Assembly (NCBI RefSeq): GCF_032854445.1
Contig: NC_088296.1
Location: 8,158,706 to 8,222,705, forward strand
Direction of reading: 5' to 3'
From: Liolophura sinensis
Taxonomy: Eukaryota > Mollusca > Polyplacophora > Chitonida > Chitonidae
Length of the DNA stretch: 64,000 nucleotides
The notes beneath the pieces were generated by a model. The model ran no database searches, was not told where the DNA came from, and saw nothing but the letters and a program-made list of their open reading frames with translations. The number at the start of each line of letters is the position of its first letter. The stretch's first letter is position 1. Below, piece after piece: positions 12,168-21,643 of the stretch. The translations under genes were made by a program, and so were the position numbers.

Positions 12168-12245
12168 GGCACCGGCGCAATATAGGGTTGCACACCATAA
12201 ACAAGCCAGCACACTGCGTTATACACACGTCGTTAATATAGGCGG
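12168..12245 (-). pseudogene. Gene 1, truncated copy of the cysteine-rich exon
   Basis: After a CACTACAG acceptor the sequence follows the first 25 or so codons of the exon at 14121-14423 (AYINDVCITQCAGLFMVCN) and then diverges into AT-rich DNA without the remaining cysteines or a donor. It is the decayed partner of the duplicated exon pair 12907-13161/12168-12245. Confidence 0.75.
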
Positions 12246-12906
12246 CTGTAGTGGGGGAAAAAACATATTAGATCTGTCATAGATGATTTAAGGCGTAAGA
12301 TATAGGAAACCAATACTACAAACACTGAATGCACTGAAGTATTATTAGTCATAAACAACTTAAACACCTTCTCACAAGATAAGAATATCTTCAACCAATC
12401 CCTGCTCAACAGTGCATCCATATTTATTCCTTAATTTACTTATTTGTGTATTGATTTTTTCATTAACCCTTTAAGTTGTATTTAAGAACATTTCATTTAT
12501 ATGACCACATTCACGGTAACATTGCTAAAATCACCGGCAGGCTCAATTGGATTTACGCGTCGAAACTGACATCCATGTACCAGTTGTCAAACACATTATC
12601 ATCTGTCGGTTGCTTGCACACTTTGTCACGTGCGATCAGAGAGGAAGCCAGCATGAGATGTACGTAAACTAACAGTGACTGCATTATTGAGACGCTTTCA
12701 AGTCACTGCTATGACCAGTCGTCTAAGGAGAGCCCTACCTATATTGCAAACGGATTTAACCTTCTAACACTATTCAAAAGAGAAATCATATTAGAACAAA
12801 AACGCTGGTTAATCACTTAATTTCATGAAGATTAGTAATTAAACAAATAGAATGTCATGTAACGTGTTGTTCAGTATTTACAACAATACAATAAATTAAC
12901 AATCAC

Positions 12907-13161
12907 CTCTTTCACAACCGGCCAAATCGGTAGACGCCACAAACCCTTCGTTACAGATACACAACAGTCCGTCAGGATAACGAACACCTCAGGAAGCCTG
13001 AGCAGGACACTGGCTATTAGAACTGCAACTTGACAAAACTCTACGGAATGGAGCTGTAGTCGTTGTAGTAGGTTGTGGTGTTGGAGATGACACTGTAGGC
13101 GCTGATCTTGTAGTTGGTGTTGGTGTCATTCTTGTTGTTGCGGTTGGTGGACTTGATCCAT
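12907..13161 (-). pseudogene. Gene 1, duplicated Thr-rich/EGF-like exon with a stop at a cysteine codon
   Basis: A 255-nt exon with good splice sites (ATTCCAG acceptor, GTGATT donor), phase 1-1. It codes for a Thr/Pro-rich stalk (RMTPTPTTRSAPTVSSPTP), then SSCSSNSQCPAQAS followed by TGA at 12989-12991. The paralogous exon at 14605-14850 has a cysteine codon (TGT) at that place. After the stop the frame stays open to the donor (GVRYPDGLLCICNEGFVAST). Since the exon length is a multiple of three, skipping it keeps the reading frame; including it would give a truncated, secreted product. Whether it is dead or a regulated poison exon cannot be told from sequence. Confidence 0.8.
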
Positions 13162-13169
13162 CTGGAATA

Positions 13170-13450
13170 ATATATACATGTTTTCTACAAATCTTGGCAA
13201 CCTGCAAAGATCAAAACTGTACTATGATTTGTCATATATATTTTAAGTATATATAATTTCTGTCTGGGTTAAAAATAAAACACTGTTACAATATTTGCTC
13301 TGCTTTCCTTTCTTCATGCCAATGTTTTATAAATACAATCGAGTCATTTTTTACTCTTAACCTACCACCGTCATCTTTTCACCCCACGAACTCACAAATC
13401 TAATCACAAACACAATAGATAAGGTGTAACAATCGACGGGAAAGCCCTCA
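13170..13450. repeat. Copy 1 of a duplicated intron segment
   Basis: This intron stretch matches 16130-16420 in order and spacing (shared words: ATATATAATTTCT, GTTACAATATTTGCT, TATAAATACAAT, AATCGACGGG). With the exon similarities it shows a tandem duplication of about 3 kb inside gene 1. Confidence 0.75.
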
Positions 13451-14120
13451 TTGGTCTGGCTTTAATTTCCTCAGAAATACCTAAACATCTAGCACTTTAA
13501 GCACAAATCGTCGCTATTAGAAACAGCAATCTTTAATCTCTTGATTTCACGTCTTTTAAAATCTCCTAATAAGCTTGCCAATAAAAGAAGTAAGTCGTAT
13601 GGAGAGTCAGTGGTTTCATTTAATCCAGCGAAGGTGCGAAAATATTTTTTACCGCCTCTGATCTACATGGATTCTTTAAAGCTACAAGATGGTCAGCATA
13701 ACCCTTAAAAAAAATGGGTCCTGGTAAAGATTAATCATAAATACATTTTATATATATTCATCAAGTTTAGTTCTATCACCACAAAAGGTTGCAATCTAAG
13801 CGACACTGAGATACACGATATTCATTATTCACGATTTAAATACAGATTGACTTCATTCGCAAAGAACATTCATTGCGTCTTTCCATCTCCGGATGAATTT
13901 GTCCTCATTTCTTCATTTCTCTTCCTCCTCACTCCTTCACCAGATGTACTTTGCATTGAAAGTCGTTTCGGAAAATAATCTAGAATTTTTTTTTTACCAC
14001 AGAAAGCTTATTGCACTTGACGACGGTTGCACAGATGTCTGTTTCAACGTCAAAACTATATGCTTGGTACTGATAACTAAGAATTTCACAATTACTTGGA
14101 ATTACGAAGGTCATCCTTAC
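13451..14120. other. Gene 1 intron, nothing recognised
   Basis: AT-rich intron between exons at 12907-13161 and 14121-14423; no exon-like or repeat structure recognised. Confidence 0.6.
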
Positions 14121-14423
14121 CTAGTGTGTATGTCCAGCTTATACATTGACTTTGGGGATTATTGAAAGCTCGAATCTCTTCCGCTGTCATAGGCCTTAAA
14201 TTCGACATACACCTGCAAACCCCATTTATACAGTCTTGCTCTCCGACAAAAACACAACCATCTCCGCATGCCTCTCCTAGCAGACTTCTTCTCGGCAAAA
14301 CGCAGTTTTGGCTGTCCGGAGCTGATACATAACCCGGCACACACACGCACCGGCCAGAGACAGCGTTGCACACCGTGAACAAACCAGCACACTCCGTTAT
14401 ACACACGCCGTTAATATTGGCGG
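14121..14423 (-). CDS. Gene 1, cysteine-rich EB/EGF-like exon
   Basis: A 303-nt, phase 1-1 exon bounded by TTTTACAG and GTAAGG. It codes for about 101 residues with a regular cysteine pattern, including VCITECAGLFTVCN, SGRCVCVPGY, LLGEACGDGC, GVCRC and the sentence SNLRPMTAEEIRAFNNP before a final cysteine. Such spacing resembles EB-type or EGF-like extracellular modules; disulphide bonding and an extracellular location are inferred. The same exon is present in gene 2 (41049-41351) and gene 3 (55297-55599), where SNLRPMT.KEIRA.NNP is preserved. Confidence 0.85.
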
Positions 14424-14604
14424 CTGTAAAAGAGAAAAGTCAGTGTTAAACAAACCACAGTTGTTCCAAATGAAGAGAAGTAGCAAACTAATGTTAGAAA
14501 GCCGCAAAGTCACCAAGCCTTTTTATTGGTTAAAAAGAAATAAAACTATTAAAACCTAAGTTTGTTAAACTTGCTAACACTAAACGAAGGAAATTGACAA
14601 TAAC

Positions 14605-14850
14605 CTTTCTCACAGACAGCCAAATTGGTAGCCGCCACGTATCCCTCGTTGCAGATGCACAGTAATCCGTCTGGGTAGCGCATTATACAGGAAGCATCGA
14701 CGGGACAGTCACTGTCCTCATTGCAGGCTGACAAAATAGCGACGAATGGTACTGCCGCCGTTGTTCTTCTTGTTGTAGCTGGACGCGTTCGTCCGATAAG
14801 TGTTAAATCAAACCTTGGAAATTGTTGCAAATTATTTTCGTCACATTGTT
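14605..14850 (-). CDS. Gene 1, Thr-rich linker plus half EGF-like exon
   Basis: A 246-nt, phase 1-1 exon between TCTTTCAG and GTTATT. It starts with a short polar segment, a small Thr/Arg-rich linker (RTRPATTRRTTAAVPF), then a six-cysteine half module, including LSACNEDSDCPVDASCIMRY and LLCICNEGYVAATNLAVCEK. The pairing of this exon type with the next one (14121-14423) makes one module of about 180 residues that is repeated in the family. Extracellular, probably O-glycosylated in the Thr run (inference). Confidence 0.85.
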
Positions 14851-14980
14851 CTGAAAGATGAAAAGCAGTGCTATTGTTAACATTACCATTAAGACAGGCA
14901 AAAAAAAAACATTTCTATTTTATTTTCACGCTGTTAAAATTAAAATACTTATGTGACATTACATAAAAACAGATGCTAAC

Positions 14981-15286
14981 CTAGAAAATAGCCGATGTCT
15001 CTGCACTGAAGGTCAACGTCAGGGTATGCGTGTAGCTCTGTTGTTGTTGCTTTGCGTTTTCCACTTGTGCATTTACATTTTCCATCTACACAAGTGTGTT
15101 CAGTTGAGAGGGCACAACGGCCAACATTGCATGGCTCTTCCAAGAGAGCTTTTCCATCTTCAGTACAGTCTTTATTAACAGCGCTCGGAGAGAAGTCTTG
15201 CTCGCATACACACTTCTCGGTATTTCTATCACACACAGTGTGCAATCCACTACACCGTGTGACGCAAGTCTCGTTTAAGATGGCAA
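14981..15286 (-). CDS. Gene 1, first cysteine-rich EB/EGF-like exon
   Basis: A 306-nt, phase 1-1 exon (acceptor CTCTACAG, donor GTTAGC). It codes for NETCVTRCSGLHTVCDRNTE, KCVCEQDFSPSA, ALLEEPCNVGRC, CVDGKCKCTSGK and a closing cysteine, so the cysteine frame is the same as in the exon at 14121-14423 with diverged loops. It follows the Thr-rich exon at 15769-15981 to form the membrane-distal module of gene 1. Confidence 0.85.
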
Positions 15287-15768
15287 CTGTAGAGGAAAAT
15301 TAAATTCTTTTAGACCTATTTTGTCTAAAGCAAATTTTAGCCTCACACTTTAGTGCTATCCTTTAATGACAGAAAAACAATGTTGTTTCTTATGACGTCC
15401 TGGCTAAGCAACATTTGACATGCAGTTGTGAATATTCTCTTTCACCTAATCCCAATTCCACTGTGATCCAAGGAGTAGTCTCAGCAAAAATACATTAAAT
15501 ACGGCAGGTTTATAAGAAATGTGAGACAGAAGCCCGCAGAAATTTTCCAGATGAGATCAAAAAAAAAAAAAAACTGAATCTAAAGAATTTTCTAGGTGTT
15601 AAATGAGTTTAGCACACTCCACAGAAATTGTCTGCAACAATATATTATCCAAGCAGCCTAAACACATGAATACTGTAGACTATAGCAACGATTCAGTTTA
15701 GATGGGCTCCAGACATGGATCAAAGCTCAGTTCTATGAAATGGCAGGAAGTCATGTTTTTTCACTTAC

Positions 15769-15981
15769 CCGGTTCGCAAAATGTAAAATCGTAACTGGGC
15801 AGAAAACCTAGGTCACAGTAGCAAATCAGACCGTCACAGCCCCTTCTTTTACAAGAAGCCCCGTTAGTTAAACAGCCAGAGCTCTCAGTACATGGCCTAA
15901 ACAAAGTTGCGGGGGCAGTGACTTGGGACGTTGTTCTTGGTACACTAACAGTTGATGTTGTTGTGGATGGAGATGCCCTGT
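15769..15981 (-). CDS. Gene 1, second coding exon: Thr/Ser-rich start and half EGF-like module
   Basis: A 213-nt, phase 1-1 exon (acceptor TTTTTCAG, donor GTAAGT). It codes for DRASPSTTTSTVSVPRTTSQ, then six cysteines in FRPCTESSGCLTNGASCKRR, LICYCDLGFLPS and FCEPG. Joined in phase 1 to the signal-peptide exon 17 kb upstream (33250-33292) it gives the mature N-terminus. The whole Polinton lies in the intervening intron. Confidence 0.8.
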
Positions 15982-16129
15982 CTGAAAAACACCACATACA
16001 CTTTCGTTGTTGTTCCAATTTTATAACACAAACCTCAGAAATATTTGAACAGACTTCCAATAACCAAATCTATCTTAAATGCTAGAATTAATGTGAAACT
16101 TGTACACTTCTGCGACGAAACAGACCGCC

Positions 16130-16420
16130 GTCAGCCAAGTTCTCAGTGTCCCCAAACCGTAAAGACCAAAACCACAAACTGTACCATGATTCATCATACA
16201 CATTCCACGCATATATAATTTCTATTTCGGTTAATAATAAAATAGTGTTACAATATTTGCTGGGCTTTTCTTTCGTCATGTTAGTGTTGTATAAATACAA
16301 TGGGGTCATTTCTTACAAGTTATCTACGATGCTCAACTTTTTTCCCCACTAATCCCTAGTTTTTATCACCAACCCAATAAATAAAGTGTAAGAATCGACG
16401 GGGGAAGACCACATTGTGAC
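16130..16420. repeat. Copy 2 of a duplicated intron segment
   Basis: Matches 13170-13450 over most of its length with point differences; see that entry. The two copies are about 2.95 kb apart. Confidence 0.75.
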
Positions 16421-16806
16421 TACAAATTTAACACAGTTTTCCACAGTTTTTAGCACAATAAAGACAATCGTTTACAACAAAATTGAAAAACTGTTGTTAT
16501 TACGGACAGAATTGGCATTTAATACATAAGGATTATAGTATATATATATATAGGCTGGCCGTATTGCACAACAGGGTGATTCAGATGATTTTCTCCCCAC
16601 TATAGGGCTTAAACAACGGATTTTTATAAAAAATAAATGTGACAGCCTTTTTCAGCGTGTCTTGTTTGATAAGATCCAGTATTTTTAGGAGGATTGGAAA
16701 TATTTTGTTTATGCGAAATAGACTTTCCAATTTAGCCTATGTTTCGTGGGTCGTGGGATATAGCTGAGTCGGCTGACAGAGGTGGGAAAGGCGCTGTGTG
16801 TAAGGG

Positions 16807-16891
16807 GTGTATTCATATACTACATGTATAAGGGGATGTTTGCTAGCTCAAATCCGGATTTGGTCTCCTGTATATGTAGTATATGAATACA
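16807..16891. repeat. Inverted repeat (hairpin), 20-bp arms, about 40-bp loop
   Basis: TGTATTCATATACTACATGT at 16807 is answered by its near-perfect reverse complement ending at 16891 (GTAGTATATGAATACA exact). The loop contains CTCAAATCCGGATTTGG, itself self-complementary in part. No flanking gene uses it; it may be a palindromic repeat end. Confidence 0.8.
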
Positions 16892-17029
16892 TTACCTGCA
16901 TATGGCGCCGGGCTCTACGCACTTCTAAGGAATCTCTGCAACTTTCGACAGTTTCGGGGGCAGAGAGACCTTACCAAGGGGTGTTGTAGATGGCCCAAAG
17001 GTAGTGGGATGTGTCAGCCCCAATTAACC

Positions 17030-17290
17030 CCCTTAACGGTGGGTCGCTAGCGCAAAAAATCCGGAGCCCGCCGTTAGGGTGGTGATTAATTGGTAACAGG
17101 CTGAGCTATAAACCAGGCCTTTTGCTTTTTTGGACCATGGGTTCGAACCCCACACTGGGCAGAATTTGTTTTTACCCCCGGGCACCAGGCAAGCCAGACA
17201 CTCCAGCCAAAGGGGGTATTTTGACGGGTAAACTTTTGAATCAACATTTTTGTACGGCGAGTCCCAGCCCACAGACCAGTACACTGTTTC
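17030..17290 (+). repeat. tRNA-like dispersed repeat
   Basis: Contains an intact polymerase III B-box-like word GGGTTCGAACCCC near 17149 and a weak A-box-like stretch (GGCTGAGCTATAAACC) about 45 bp earlier. No cloverleaf with acceptor stem could be drawn, so it is called a tRNA-derived repeat and not a tRNA gene. Confidence 0.45.
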
Positions 17291-18067
17291 AAAGTGTATT
17301 AATATTATATGTATGTATACTAGATTGTGAATATTTTTCTAACATGTAAGTTTACAAAGTGTATTCATATATGTATTCAGATGACAGAAATGATGTTTGA
17401 CACGCACTACTGTGCCCAGAGTTAACTTCTCGACATAGATATGTGACTGATAGTACATGTATTTGAATTGTTTTTTTGTATTTTACAAAGTTTATTTCTA
17501 CCTACTGTGACTTAGCTGCTCAACTCGTATGGTGCCACTACTCTTTTAGTGAGTGACAGTCACAGATTCAGTGGTGATAATTTTGCCTGTTCTCAGTCTC
17601 AGAGCTATGTATACTGTATTCTGATTTGGTTCCGTTGCATGTGAAGCAGTGTAACTGTGAGTGACATGCACCTGCTGTGCCAAATTACCATGCATTTTGA
17701 TTGTTTTCCTTTTTGTGTATTTTATTGTTGATTTATTTCTACCTCCTGATTCACAGCATTCACACTGCTGCGCCAAATTGCCATTGTTTTCCTTACATCT
17801 GTATTGAATTGTGTATTTTACAGTTTTTACCTCCTATTTCACATTTGGTTGTCCAAAGCATAACAGATTGTAACCATACATAGTTTAATATAAAATTTAT
17901 GTACTCTTTTTAGAGATTCGCACTCAGTGTCAGTCATTTGTGGGAAATGTGTGATATATTTGATGCCCCCAAAACAGTCAATTTCTGGGGTCCAATAGTA
18001 ATACATTATTTCGAGTAATATAAAGCTATTAAAAGGTCTTGTTTTTCAATGATACAGTGGCGATAAA

Positions 18068-18280
18068 ATGTCTCCTGCGGCAGACCCCATGCTTATTTAC
18101 GGCGGCCCCCAAACCCCCTATTGTCAGATCCTGGCTAATGCCCCGTCCCGGGGGCTCTCGAGACATAGCATGAGGTTGCCCTGGTTCCAAACAAGTTCCC
18201 CCTGGGCACCTCCCCAGAACATCAATTGGGAAGAGCGTTTTTCAGCTCTTGCCGAGCTAGTTTTCGGCCGCGATCTATAA
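18068..18280 (+). CDS. Polinton small ORF at the truncated left end, unknown function
   Basis: A 70-codon frame (MSPAADPMLIYGG... ending AELVFGRDL) that ends 5 bp from the end of the convergent gene at 18285. Its G+C-rich codons match the element, not the flank. The text LPWFQTSSPWAPPQNINWEE is tryptophan- and proline-rich and looks like a genuine C-terminal segment. Since it lies against the element's apparent left break, it may be the 3' part of a longer gene whose start was lost. Function not recognised. Confidence 0.5.
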   Translation: MSPAADPMLIYGGPQTPYCQILANAPSRGLSRHSMRLPWFQTSSPWAPPQNINWEERFSALAELVFGRDL

Positions 18281-18284
18281 GCTA

Positions 18285-18896
18285 TTATTTCGTGCTTTCA
18301 TCGATCTCTACGGCGTTGAATGCCTTACGAGACTTAGCGCGTATCTCCTGCTTCAGATTGGAGTAGTTCTTGAGCTCCTGAACGACTTGCCTGTACTCTA
18401 CGTCCGATATAACACCATCAGATAATGCCGTAGATACCTGCGGACGGATGCTGTTAAGTTTAGCCTCAGCCAACAACCATATATCGTTATGTTTCTTGGC
18501 CTTTGCGTGAAGCAGGCGGCTAACGAATTTTCCGGCAGCATTTAAGACACCGCAAGCTATGGCCGCAGCTTCCATAGCCAAGACAGCAGGGGCTGCAATT
18601 ATTGTTGTGAGTAGTCCCACACCTGCAACCCCTATTCCCAAACCGGCCGTGAGCATGGCTGAATCAAAAGCCTCGGCAGCTAAGACACCGCGCCGGTACT
18701 TTTTGTACAAGGCCCGGCGGAGATCTCGCTCAGATTCAAGCTGCATCTGTATTTCGCTGATATACTGTAGGCGATGGGCGTGAGCCACGGCCTCCCGGGA
18801 AGGGGGGGGGGGGGGTTCAACCATCGGCGCGGTCGGGGTCAAGGGATGGTCATCCGTCGGCTCTTCATCCGTGATCGCTGGGTACAGTCGTCCCAT
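18285..18896 (-). CDS. Polinton accessory protein with a hydrophobic central segment
   Basis: An intact frame of about 204 codons, chosen to start at MGRLYPAITDEEP (18896); an in-frame ATG at 18920 would overlap the previous gene by 14 bp. A proline run (encoded by a long C/G homopolymer near 18802) is followed by a helical segment, then an Ala/Gly-rich hydrophobic stretch (LGIGVAGVGLLTTIIAAPAV) that may span a membrane, and a charged C-terminal helix (KHNDIWLLAEAKLNSI). It sits with the capsid genes, so a virion or membrane role is plausible. I do not know a named function. One of the few unbroken genes of the element. Confidence 0.6.
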   Translation of the reverse strand: MGRLYPAITDEEPTDDHPLTPTAPMVEPPPPPSREAVAHAHRLQYISEIQMQLESERDLRRALYKKYRRGVLAAEAFDSAMLTAGLGIGVAGVGLLTTIIAAPAVLAMEAAAIACGVLNAAGKFVSRLLHAKAKKHNDIWLLAEAKLNSIRPQVSTALSDGVISDVEYRQVVQELKNYSNLKQEIRAKSRKAFNAVEIDESTK

Positions 18897-18906
18897 ATTC
18901 TCCGTC

Positions 18907-19735
18907 CTACGAATCAACAACGTCGGTAAGCTCTAAATCGTCATCGGGAATACTAACACGAAAGCTTATAAGTTTTATACCGGACTCTAAATAGACGTAA
19001 TCGAGTTTGGCATCGCTCCCTACAAAGACCCGTGTATCCTCGAGAGAGCTCCGGATGACTGGGTCGCCCTGGGCCGGTAATTTGATCTTAAGTCTGAGCT
19101 CCTTTCCATCGTGCTCTGCAGGCCACTTTAGTCTCATACCGGTAATCAAGGAGGAACGGCGCTGAGAGGCCGCGCCAAGTATGATGTTGAAGATAAGTAC
19201 ACATCCAGGGTTTATTTCTATCATGGACAAAGATATACTTGTTTGCCCTATAAGAAGTGCGGAATCTACACCTTCGCCCGCAGATAGTGCTAAGCCACCT
19301 TACACCCTTAGCTAGATAACACTTGCTGACTGGTACCCACGACACGAAAGAGGTTCCGGAGTTGAAAACTTTTTTCACCTTGGTTATATCGGCCTGGACC
19401 GTCATCGGGGTCACCTTCACATCTATAAACCAATCGGGGTCGCGAGCTCTGGCAAGAACAAGGCGGTCTTCAAAGCGAATTAATGAGAGTTTTTGTTCTT
19501 CAATCACCTCAGAAGGCGACCTGCGCTCTTGCTCTACAGAGGATGAGACATCTTGAAGGGAAGCAAACGTGGCAGGTTCTACTTGCGCCCCGGTAATCTT
19601 TTTGCGGCTGTACTTGCCACTTTGAAACTGGAAGGCGTAGATTTTACCTTCCTGGCCTTGAAGTTCGAACTCCGACACATCTGCCAAGTCGCTTAAAGAT
19701 AGGCACGCAGACCTGGGACCGGCTGCGTCCACCAT
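18907..19735 (-). pseudogene. Polinton late-type protein of unknown function, frameshifted
   Basis: Starts MVDAAGPRSACLSLSDLADV at 19735, 3 bp after the stop of the upstream gene. The frame reads well to about 19300, then protein-like text continues in another frame (IEINPGCVLIFNIILGAAS... to 18907), so one indel near 19290-19310 splits it. About 275 residues in all; the C-terminal half alternates hydrophobic and polar residues as in beta-rich virion proteins. Adjacent to and co-directional with the probable minor capsid gene, with which it may form one transcription unit. Confidence 0.6.
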
Positions 19736-19737
19736 AC

Positions 19738-20394
19738 TTATTGTATTTCTAGGATAGAACTGAGGTACTCTACATTAATATTCTTGCCGTTTTTGTCTAA
19801 AAGTGCAACGGTCAAGTGCGTTATATCGTTGGCGCGCAAGGCTTTGTACTGTGGGTTGGGAAATGAAACCATCTTCCCGCAGTTTATCCCTTCACCAGTC
19901 ACGGCGATGGCCTGAAGTAGTGTTGGACCGCCCCGGAATCTGAAGTTATTCTCACATTTTTGAGGTGCTCAGTTCATCCGAATGCACGAAGACTTCTTTG
20001 TGTGGGACCAAGTTAGGTAGATTTTCACCCTCCATAGACCCCCTATGGGCGCAATCCCGTCGGAGAACCCTAAGATGGGGGCAAGCTCTTGGAGTATTAT
20101 GATGGCATTTCTAGGGAAGGTAAGGACTAAGCGGTCCGTGGCTTCATTCAATCCCAGAGAAATCCCATGCGGGCGGAATATGTCCTTGTCCAGCGTATAG
20201 ACATTGTAGTAGCCCGTCGGCACTTCAACACGTTTGCCCTCAAGCAAGAAGCCCGCTCCGGTGGGGATATTCAACCAGGCTGGGTAGAATGTTATCTCGC
20301 GAAGGGCGGTTTTAGGGCGGCCGTCGAGGTTGTTAAGGGTATGAGGCAGCGTGTGCTGTGCCCCATTTAGAATGTCAGTCAATGTGAGGAACAT
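19738..20394 (-). pseudogene. Probable minor capsid (penton-like) protein, frameshifted
   Basis: Begins MFLTLTDILNGAQ at 20394 and ends TAA at 19738-19740, about 218 residues. The N-terminal part carries the pattern seen at the start of Polinton minor capsid/penton-like proteins (family knowledge): a leading 'MFLTL', a beta-rich segment ending in ALREITFYPAW, then VPTGYYNVYTLDKDIFRP, a 'RLVLTF' strand and LQELAPILGFSDG. The frame breaks near 19960-19990 and resumes as NNFRFRGGPTLLQAIAVT to the end; the C-terminal THLTVALLDKNGKNINVEYL is typical of the last strands. Its start lies 10 bp from the start of the divergent gene at 20405. Confidence 0.55.
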
Positions 20395-20404
20395 TTTAGC
20401 CACG

Positions 20405-21609
20405 ATGAACAGCAAGGCTTACAGGTTCAATAGAGAGGCCACTTACAAGGCAGGGGCATTTAATAGTATCCAAACCCACGCAGAGCAGCTCAGGCGATTT
20501 GACATCTACATCGATGAAAAGAAGGCCTTTCCAGTCCAGTTCACAGATGTCTTGGCCAAGTACCGGCTGCCAAATATAACCAGCAATGACATTGTTCGGG
20601 CCTGGAACACCAATCCTATGCAATTATGGCAGAACCAAGTGAACTTCGCGGTCTGGTGCGCAGCCACGGGATGTGGCGTCTCTGCAAAAGACCATCTTCT
20701 CGCCCCCGACCAACGAACAAGGGCGCTGTACACGTTCCATGTGCATTACCAAGTTAGGCGGGTCTTGGAAGAGATCCAGGCCCCCCTGCCGCAAGACAGA
20801 GCGTGGGCGACATTCAAAAACCCTTACGACGAGAGGGCCTATGAGAGGATTTGTAGGGAGTTCCACGTAGATACGCACACAGACTGGAGGCGCAGTGGGG
20901 TGAATCACGGCCTCGGAGTGGCATATTACTATGTCACGAGAACGGGCTACAGCTCCATTGGCGATGGGACCTTCGATCCAAGCAGGATGTCGTTCTCTAG
21001 AAAGCCTACAGCGTTCCACGTCGACTACATCGAGCAGGACGCCGAGGAGGCTTGGGCGGCGTTCATTGTCGACACATCCCAAGGATTCACGCAGCCGGGC
21101 GTAGAACGCCTAAACAATTCCATCCGGACGTATGTGTGGGCTATTCTAGGCACCCAAGCGCAAACAAGGGCGCGTATTCTAGGCACGAGCACAGCCTTCG
21201 ACGATCAAAACAGTTTGCCGCGAACGTTGAAGACGCTATTTCTTCTCCGGTCAACATTCTGTCTGCTATCAAAGGCTACCAGGACGTGTTACAGTATGCC
21301 GGAAGCACTGTAGACTTTGTGTATGGCATAGGCCTATATATGGCCCCTAGCGACATGTTTCTGCAGATCGACCATGTGGCGAACTACAACAACAAAATCG
21401 TCGTGGCCACAGAGGACCAGAAGCTAGGCGCCAATGAGGGTGTGAACGCTAAAGTGCCGCCCACTTTGCACAAGCGGGCACCTTCCCACGGGATCGTTGA
21501 GCTACAAGAAAGCGTCCCACCACCCACCGCGCGCGTTCAGCATGTTGCTGCCGCCGGAGGCAAAAAAGAACCCATATTTCCAAAGCAAAAGAATCACGAT
21601 GCGGAGTAA
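20405..21609 (+). pseudogene. Conserved Polinton protein of unknown function, one frameshift
   Basis: About 400 residues. ATG at 20405 (MNSKAYRFNREATY) is preferred to upstream codons because protein-like text begins there. The text AWNTNPMQLWQNQVNFAVWC and, later, GFTQPGVERLNNSIRTYVWA belong to a protein that accompanies the capsid genes in invertebrate Polintons. The frame is lost at an AAAA run near 21206-21210 and continues in the next frame as KQFAANVEDAISSPVNILSA to the TAA at 21607-21609. No enzymatic motif seen. Position between minor and major capsid genes suggests a virion-related role (inference). Confidence 0.65.
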
Positions 21610-21643
21610 GACAGCCCTCGTCGTCGCTGGGGTTGGTATCGGC

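Larger units (their letters stand above)
15982..18060. other. Gene 1 first intron, left part: repeats only
   Basis: Holds the second copy of the duplicated intron segment (16130-16420), a short TA run near 16540, a hairpin (16807-16891) and a tRNA-like repeat (17030-17290). No exon recognised. The stretch is AT-rich and contrasts with the G+C-rich element starting near 18060. Confidence 0.6.

Noticed and set aside
17100-17170. A tRNA gene based on GGGTTCGAACCCC
   Set aside because: No acceptor stem, anticodon arm or complete A box; better explained as a tRNA-derived repeat.
17985-18010. GGTCCA-ATAGTAATA as the left Polinton end and target duplication
   Set aside because: It resembles GGTTCA-AGTAGTA only in a few bases, and no terminal repeat sequence follows.
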